A stretch of DNA of 64,000 bases, from positions 65,558,812 through 65,622,811 of the forward strand of contig CM055100.1 of the NCBI GenBank assembly GCA_029204225.1. Reading direction: 5' to 3'. Below are positions 60,980 through 64,000 of this stretch, piece by piece (positions within the stretch are counted from its first letter, which is position 1; each line of letters begins with the position of its first letter). The DNA is from Diphasiastrum complanatum. Lineage: Eukaryota > Streptophyta > Lycopodiopsida > Lycopodiales > Lycopodiaceae. The position numbers were made by a program, and so were the translations under genes. The notes below the pieces were generated by a model. The model did not search any database and had not been told where the DNA came from. It saw only the letters and a program-made list of their open reading frames with translations.

Positions 60980-62110
60980 GTTTCACAAAAGTGGACTTTA
61001 CATCCATTTGATGTAGATTCCATCAAAATAATGCCTCTAAAGCAATCACCATGCAAAGTGTGTTCCACTTGGGTATGGGAGCAAATGTCTCCTCGTATTC
61101 AATGCCTTTGCTTTGTGCATATTCCTTGACCACAAGCCTTGCTTTTTATTTTACCAGGGTACCATTGCCATTATGCTTCATCTTATAAACCCATTTGTTG
61201 CCAATGGGTTTCTTACCTTCTAGAAGGTCCACTATCTCCCAGGTATCATGGCGTTTGATGGAATCAATGACTTATCTAGCATACATCCCTTGCAAATAGA
61301 TTTCTCTTGATCATCCAAACTAGATAGACCTGTCACCATCTTCAGTTTGCACAGGAATCTCAAAGTTCTGAAGTTTAGGTGGCCCAAGCGTCTATGCCAC
61401 AAATCACTCTAAGAAGATGTGGCTGTTACTAATCCATTGCACTTGGAAACCACTACGTTCAGCTTGTACAAGCCACATGACTTGTCATGGAAACCATCAT
61501 CAATCACCTTGTAACCTTGTTTTATATCTTTGACCTGACACTTGTTATTGCTAAACTCAATTTTTAGCATGTGACCAGTCATTGTTCCAAAAGAAAGTAA
61601 ACTTTTCTGCAAGCCAAGAACATACAAGAAATTTTCAATTACCTTGATATGCCCATCAGAAAATCATATGGATACGATGCCAATGCCCTGAATCTATCAC
61701 TCATCTTCATTTACTTGCACAACCTTGTCCCCACTATCTATTAGCTTCAAATCTTTGAACTAGGACTTGTTACTTGTCATTTGTCTTGTCGCTCCTAAGT
61801 CTATGAACCAATGTTCATAATCCATAGAGTCTTGTGATGCCAATGCAGTCACGAATGTTGTGCTAGGATTAGCATTGTTGATGTCAACATCATCCTTGGC
61901 AATATTGGTGAATTGCTTCACTTTGCCCTTCTTGATGTCCGTCTTCTTCTTACGACAATCCCTTGCCCAATGGCTTGGCTTATGACAATAGAAACATTTG
62001 TTCTTTTTCATCCTCCTAGTTAACAATCCCTGATCATCCTCATTAACATTCGGTTTCCTTTGTTGCTTTTTGAATTTGTGCTTTCCTTTAGCCAACAACA
62101 TTGCTTGATC
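60980..62110 (-). pseudogene. Copia remnant lacking integrase (knuckle, protease, RT start)
   Basis: Right to left: CFYCHKPSHWARDC knuckle (about 62000-61958) and HWFIDLGATRQMT protease site (62101-61760, Leu in D-S-G), then LYVLGLQKSLLSFGTMT and GLYKLNVVVSK (61627-61409), the pre-integrase finger (LWHRRLGHLNFRTLRFL...CKGCMLDK, about 61405-61280), then directly RT (DTWEIVDLLEGKKPIGNKWV; KARLVVKEYAQSKGIEYEET) to about 61060. Several stops. The whole integrase core is absent at the junction near 61265. Confidence 0.85.
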
Positions 62111-63543
62111 TTCAACTGGTGGTATTGGAAAATGGAAATAAGTTGCATAGAAGCTGAATAATTATTCGACAATAATAGCTCTAGTATAGTAAAAACAATA
62201 GTTAATGTAATAAAAAAACTATTTTGATACTATCATAAACACAACTTATTATCATTCACAAGTGAGCAAAATGAATGATAAGAAAATTCGCCAATTATCA
62301 CAACTTAGATCAAATAGCATGAATAAGAGAAACAATAAGACAAGACAAGTCAAGTGTCGAATTGTCAAATGCAGTATGTATTGTTGAAAGATGAAAAATA
62401 CATTGTTGTCCACTCTAATTGCACTATAATAATAGCGCATCTAATTCTGCTATAAATTTCATTCATATTGTGATCACAATAGCTTATTAATGATCAGTCT
62501 ATGCCTATGGCAAAAAAAAGAGGAGAAGGAGAAGAATGCTCCTAAAACTTGAATTGGGCTCCATGAATTCACCTTCGACTTTAAAATGAACTAATCTACT
62601 GATCTATTTATAGTTATTGATGGCACATCCCTAACGGAATGCGATGTTATCCACCTGGCAGTTGCCACATGGAGATAAGGAATTGGACTTAAAATATAAT
62701 GGAGAAGATTTCTCAAAGAAATCTAATCATTTGAGGAGTTCCAAAATAAAAAAAGACCCTTTTAAAGATACTTTTATTTTTTTCTCTAGTTTCAACCGTC
62801 ACTTGGCCCAATCACAATGCACAAATTTGAAATCTACATAACGTAGTTCAAATAAACTAAGAAATTAAAATACATTATAGAAACCTTTGAAATTTGTATC
62901 CGAGCAACATGGACATATCCCATTGGTTTGCTCTTCTTGCCCGACACATGCTAGTTTGCTCGACGTCAATACCTCAAGTTAAATTTACTTAACTATGCTG
63001 GTTAGTATATTGAAATTTGCTAATCATACTAGTTACAGTTATAGAAATATAGCATGCACAATTACTTACAATATGGTATGCATAGTAACCGTGACTACGG
63101 TGGCATTCACATTAGATTAAATGTGATACAAAAAATTAAAATTAAGTATCATATCAGAGAGATTTTTGGCACCCAAAGCTTTGAAAATAGCAATGGCAAG
63201 GAGACTCAGTTCAGTCTATGATTCTTTGCAATGAGAAAGCTGAAGCTGATAACTGGAAGCCAACAAAATATATGAAGAATTCGTGGGTGTTGTTGCATCC
63301 ATCATCAAAGGGCAATTTTTGACAGAAGAAAAGGGCAAAAATGACATACAAATTGAAAAGCAAAAATTCTGGAGTTTAAGACTACTCCGAGAGGTCACTC
63401 GATATCAGAAGTTTTATTACAACATGTATATATGCATTCAGAAATAAAAGTACAAGATCAATCCTGATGATTATCAAAAATGTAACTGTAAGTATATCAA
63501 AACGTATGCACTCTACTGCAATTATAGGTTATTTTTTTATTGA
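62111..63543. other. Region without recognised gene
   Basis: AT-rich sequence; small frames on either strand lack domain or splice support. It may be 5' intronic sequence of the gene that enters at 63592. Confidence 0.4.
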
Positions 63544-63591
63544 TGCTCTTCAGATTACGATTTAAATGCTTCAACGTTTTTTTTTCTTTCA

Positions 63592-64000
63592 GATTTATAT
63601 CCATCATGCATAAGTGAATGGGAGCCAGCACAATCACTTGTAGGAATATTGGACATGATTCACTCTGATGTTAGAAAGCTACAATACAAAGGAAGAAGTC
63701 CAAAGGAGCTTGCAGATTGTGGTATATATTTTTATGAATCTTTATATACGCCACAAACGGATGGAGGTTTTGACATGCTCGAAGCAATTCCATTGCCTAG
63801 TTTTCAGAGTGATGAGTGGCCTACTCCTGACAGTATAATTTTTGAATCCTTCAGATGCAAGCTACTCATTGATGTTAGAAATGCTATGAAGATAAGTACG
63901 GGCTCGAAAATTGTTCACCTAAGTTGGTTTGTCTCATTGCATATATTTGTTGATCTTTTCTCAAGTGCTAGTGTTCGTAGGACACTTATTTTATTTGTTT
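63592..64000 (+). CDS. Partial exon of an unrecognised protein, runs off the window
   Basis: After TTTTTTTTTCTTTCAG, a strong polypyrimidine acceptor, a frame stays open for about 136 codons to the window end. It starts LYPSCISEWEPAQSLVGILD, continues MIHSDVRKLQYKGRSPKELA, then EAIPLPSFQSDEWPTPDSII and FESFRCKLLIDVRNAMKIST. The composition is that of a soluble folded protein, with no retroelement motif. I do not recognise the family. A donor (for example TGTG|GTATAT at 63721) could end the exon earlier. The frame upstream is open only back to 63544 and has no ATG. Confidence 0.5.

Overview
The window looks like nuclear DNA from a land plant with a large, transposon-rich genome and very long introns. 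A gymnosperm or similar lineage is my inference. The basis is one intron-split mitochondrial carrier gene of a plant subfamily, with introns of about 29 kb and 10.9 kb packed with Copia, Gypsy and hAT elements, plus plant-type primer binding sites (complement of initiator tRNA-Met) beside many LTRs. I see no bacterial or organellar genes.

The only intact host gene I can fully assemble is the carrier, 4762-46619 on the plus strand, with 7 exons encoding 361 residues. A TATA box lies 75 bp before its ATG. A second host-like reading frame enters at the right edge (about 63592-64000) and is cut by the window end.

Layout. 1-1920: decayed minus-strand Copia. 1919-4680: LTR remnant, diverged repeats and the promoter region. 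5053-34077 (intron 1): a Copia-related element with 1.2 kb LTRs that carries only gag and an unknown ORF (5.88-14.2 kb). Its left LTR contains a non-coding LTR element (6063-10236, TSD CATGC), which in turn contains an hAT-like MITE (6232-7180, 8-bp TSD). Then come a Gypsy pol fragment facing a different Gypsy's gag-protease (15.2-20.6 kb), a plus-strand Copia with a minisatellite fused to its zinc knuckle (20.6-22.3 kb), a multi-exon hAT transposase pseudogene (23.0-28.9 kb) interrupted by a non-coding Gypsy-type element, a Gypsy integrase scrap, and a small hAT-like MITE (33231-33582). 34682-45607 (intron 3): more MITE-like palindromic elements, a Gypsy RT scrap, a truncated Copia, and a Copia with intact TSD that kept only gag and protease. 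46620-63540: integrase-only Copia remnants, then an older Copia into which a very young gag-protease element (55124-59694; LTRs differ at 5 of 701 positions) has inserted, then another integrase-less Copia.

Two themes stand out. First, several Copia-type elements here have lost integrase and/or RT but kept Gag. The youngest has an uninterrupted 726-residue Gag-protease-integrase-tail reading frame, and another fuses Gag with an unrecognised acidic domain. These look like trans-mobilised, Gag-encoding non-autonomous families. Second, a set of hAT-like MITEs share architecture, but each is built from a different short self-complementary word repeated in its arms.
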